From Hyphomicrobiales bacterium (GTDB lineage: Bacteria; Pseudomonadota; Alphaproteobacteria; Rhizobiales; Devosiaceae), in contig JALSJY010000146.1 of NCBI GenBank assembly GCA_026989045.1, forward strand, positions 1-15,856: a DNA stretch of 15,856 nucleotides, in the 5' to 3' direction. A program made the translations under genes and the position numbers. Under the pieces are notes generated by a model that did not search any database, was not told the origin of the DNA, and saw nothing but the letters and a program-made list of their open reading frames with translations. Shown in pieces: positions 14,501 to 15,856 of this stretch (position 1 is the stretch's first letter; each line of letters starts with the position of its first letter).

Positions 14501-15007
14501 CAAAACCTGCTCGCTAGCACTTTTTAATAAATCATCTGTTTCGCTCTCTTCCATCAGAGTAAAATTAAGCGGCACTTTGGCCTCAAAAGCAAAACGATGT
14601 AACACGCTTTCACAAAAAGCATGAATTGTATTCACCTTTAACCCACCTGGAGTTTCAAGTGCGGTTGCGAATAATTTACGTGCAATATTTAGAGTTTTCT
14701 CATCAATTTTTTTTGAGGTTAAAAGCTCAAGCTCTTTTATTAAATCTTCATCATTCATTAGCGCCCAGTCAGCTAATTTTTTTGAAACTCTAATGCGCAT
14801 TTCTGCAGCGGCTGCATTTGTAAAGGTTAGGCAAAGAAGATTTTGCGGCGGCACGTTTTCAAGCAACAGCCTTAACACCCTCTCAACCAAAACATGAGTT
14901 TTGCCTGCACCCGCATTGGCCTCAACCCAAACAGATGAGAGAGGATTGGCTGCAGTTTTCTGTCGCTTAATTATGTCAGCGGTTGGAGAGGCGCTACGTT
15001 CACTCAT
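11543..15007 (-). CDS. addA: double-strand break repair helicase-nuclease AddA (alphaproteobacterial type)
   Basis: The protein has 1154 residues. It is a UvrD/RecB-like superfamily 1 helicase with all motifs: Q-motif (KRQKTAANP), Walker A ANAGAGKT (30-37), motif II LVDESQDTNAQQW, motif III GDKKQSIFSFQGAEP, motif IV ASFRTLPNIL, motif V MTVHGAKGLEAP, and motif VI LYVAMTRAEDELY. The C-terminus holds a RecB-family nuclease: ALHALLEHL, GRIDR (D1073), VDFKSD (D1086, K1088) and QLGLY (Q1107, Y1111). With AddB it unwinds and resects broken DNA ends and loads RecA, replacing RecBCD. The ATG overlaps the addB stop by one base (TAATG) behind a strong GGAGGAGG site, which points to coupled translation. 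Confidence 0.96.
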   Translation of the reverse strand: MSERSASPTADIIKRQKTAANPLSSVWVEANAGAGKTHVLVERVLRLLLENVPPQNLLCLTFTNAAAAEMRIRVSKKLADWALMNDEDLIKELELLTSKKIDEKTLNIARKLFATALETPGGLKVNTIHAFCESVLHRFAFEAKVPLNFTLMEESETDDLLKSASEQVLAQAMQNKGDNIVAIKWLFANLSDAQINEAINCALGNIAQLRAVFNDKQGAKNRLKKLVGYKENETVENLREEIISNSFLPTKNYADVFAVCAPDETKNRFEDKLAKIDIKNPDPDAIMRAFLKADFTVPVRFPKKDFKDALGGLGDILLDEAHRLADIHQRIIRATLVTRSSAFIDILAEIFEKYQQQKAFRSMLDFDDLIERVAYLFTSGASMDWVLYKLDSNISHILVDESQDTNAQQWVIVKKLCEEFFVGETKDESQRSIFAVGDKKQSIFSFQGAEPTLFGQSGVEIKLKAKNAKKSFANVELKASFRTLPNILKAVDLVCEQDEINSALLADRHDISHESARDDKGGLVCLWPPIKQQDVTLPLNRWPLETDALEVRNAARIVAQNIVENIESWIDTKRPLAQRGRAVKADDILILLQSRKALFYEIIRALKSKNIKTPGSDRISLSSHIVVLDLLALADILLNPSDDLSLAAILRSPLFEIDESDLFELAALRVKNISLWQALKTSSNQRAKSAYQDLKGWRERLDFERPYEFFAQILYAQGGLKKFHARLGAEIDDIVAEFLDLAFAHEQKSQPSLLGFINAMRNADISIKRELGASGHGVRIMTVHGAKGLEAPIVILADAASGPNTTKMGNKINYITPPDGPSLVHAAKKEDFCEKSQYLRQTDIENEKAEYWRKLYVAMTRAEDELYVTGMLTKKGKIEGTWYEMIEKSLQPDSKELEVKGSEAKGLIFPKFQIEPKAIKTIRPEVDIEKDIISPSIFALKHKPKKIEIIRPSSAYQLDELDGESEVFDTFDTKAQAIQNAELARKKGIALHALLEHLPKITAEKRKKIGFLALEVLLPNETEWHEELVEKALNIISSKQFSFLFGENSRPEVPFLLEAIKNDKKITIAGRIDRIIIDNDKVMMVDFKSDKLLPKNQDLIADSYFTQLGLYRLAGAKLFPNKQLECAIFWTQEEKLMLLEEKRLEKAVASFSLL

Positions 15008-15856
15008 TATTCCTCCTCCAAAATGTCAATTGAACTCCACTCACCCGTGCGAGCTAAATGGTCATAATTTCCAATGAATTTTTGGGTTGCTGAGGGAAAA
15101 ATTCTAGCACTCATCGGCTTGTCATCGCTTAGCAAATAATGCTGCACCTGCATAGAAAGTCGCCGGATAATCTCATCTATCGCCTTTTCTAAATCACTTT
15201 CTTTTTCAATAGCAAAGTCGGTAATTTTAAAAGCATCTGGCCCAAAGGCAAGTTTTATATATTTAAGGGCGCTAATAGATTTTGGCTCAATATTTGCAAA
15301 AACCCCCTCCCTTGCCATAGCCGCCTCAAGTAACATTTGCGGGGCAAGAAACTGTTTCATATCTTTTACATCTGGCACTGCACCAGTTTTATAATCAAGA
15401 ATTTCTATGCTGTTATCCTTGGTTATATCTATTCTGTCTGCCTTGCCTCTTAGGGTAAAAATTAGATCTGTTGCTGGCAATTTCCACTCGCCATAAATTT
15501 CAGCATGTCTTGTTAAAATATTTGCATCACGCTCACACTCAAATTTTATAAATTCTTTTGCAATTATATTAAAGCGAGATAACCAAAGTGTTTCAAGCGA
15601 GGGATTTGATGAAAGAATAGAGAAATGTTTTTTTGCAATATTCATTAAGGCGGCCAAAGCATCTGGCGCATTTACTTCAATTTTTTCTTTTATAAATTGC
15701 TCAAAAATTGCATGGATAATATTGCCTTTATCTCGCGCATCAGGCTCTTGCCCAATTGCATCTAGCGGTTTTAGTTTTAGCACATATTTTGCATAAATAT
15801 CATAGGGCGAGCGCACCAATGTTTCTATCTCTGTCACCGAGAGGCTTTTTGGCCGC
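15007..15856 (-). CDS. addB: double-strand break repair protein AddB, C-terminal part (cut by window end)
   Basis: The frame is open to the window edge, so the visible 282 or so residues are only the C-terminal nuclease domain of a protein usually near 1000 residues. The GTG at 15837 is internal: the upstream residues RPKSLS run on into SVTEIETLVRSPYDIYA, a typical AddB junction. Nuclease motifs are KGNIIHAIFE, RGKADRIDI, ILDYKTG and QMLLEAAMA, giving the expected H, D, D-x-K, Q set. AddB degrades the 5' strand and scans for regulatory Chi-like sites in the AddAB complex. Only one Cys is present (FECERD), so the cysteine cluster that binds iron-sulfur in Bacillus AddB is not seen in this part. 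Confidence 0.93.
   Translation of the reverse strand, partial: RPKSLSVTEIETLVRSPYDIYAKYVLKLKPLDAIGQEPDARDKGNIIHAIFEQFIKEKIEVNAPDALAALMNIAKKHFSILSSNPSLETLWLSRFNIIAKEFIKFECERDANILTRHAEIYGEWKLPATDLIFTLRGKADRIDITKDNSIEILDYKTGAVPDVKDMKQFLAPQMLLEAAMAREGVFANIEPKSISALKYIKLAFGPDAFKITDFAIEKESDLEKAIDEIIRRLSMQVQHYLLSDDKPMSARIFPSATQKFIGNYDHLARTGEWSSIDILEEE

Overview
The window is AT-rich chromosomal DNA from an alphaproteobacterium. The best match by gene order is the Rhizobiales (Hyphomicrobiales): addB-addA-trxA, rpmI-rplT-pheS-pheT and an RNase D-like gene followed by lptC-lptA-lptB are all familiar blocks of that group. The low GC, and the apparent absence of rpoN-hpf-ptsN that usually follow lptB there, suggest a reduced or rearranged genome. 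I cannot name genus or species from sequence alone.

Layout. The left part (about 2-3521, + strand) is the least ordinary. It holds the 3' end of an OmpA/MotB-type peptidoglycan-binding gene, a MotA/TolQ/ExbB-type channel with a long helical tail, a PilZ-domain protein, and a predicted acyltransferase of the wax-ester-synthase/condensation fold preceded by a 17-bp tandem repeat. Next (3585-6119, + strand) come a short RNase D-like exonuclease and lptC-lptA-lptB, which supply the ATPase, the inner-membrane bitopic protein and the periplasmic bridge of LPS export. lptB converges on pheT and their stop codons overlap.

The minus strand from 10969 down to 6116 reads rpmI-rplT-(terminator)-pheS-(repeat island)-pheT. 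The 560-bp pheS/pheT gap is packed with five palindromic repeat elements of three families. It also carries an uninterrupted frame that begins on the pheS stop codon and ends one base before the pheT start. Farther right, the minus strand reads addB (cut by the window end), addA and trxA: a double-strand-break repair helicase-nuclease and a thioredoxin.

Most of the window is housekeeping. The parts worth a second look are the stator-like OmpA/MotA/PilZ cluster, the atypical acyltransferase with its tandem-repeat upstream region, and the repeat island with its bridging reading frame. I see no rRNA, tRNA, CRISPR array, transposase or phage gene.
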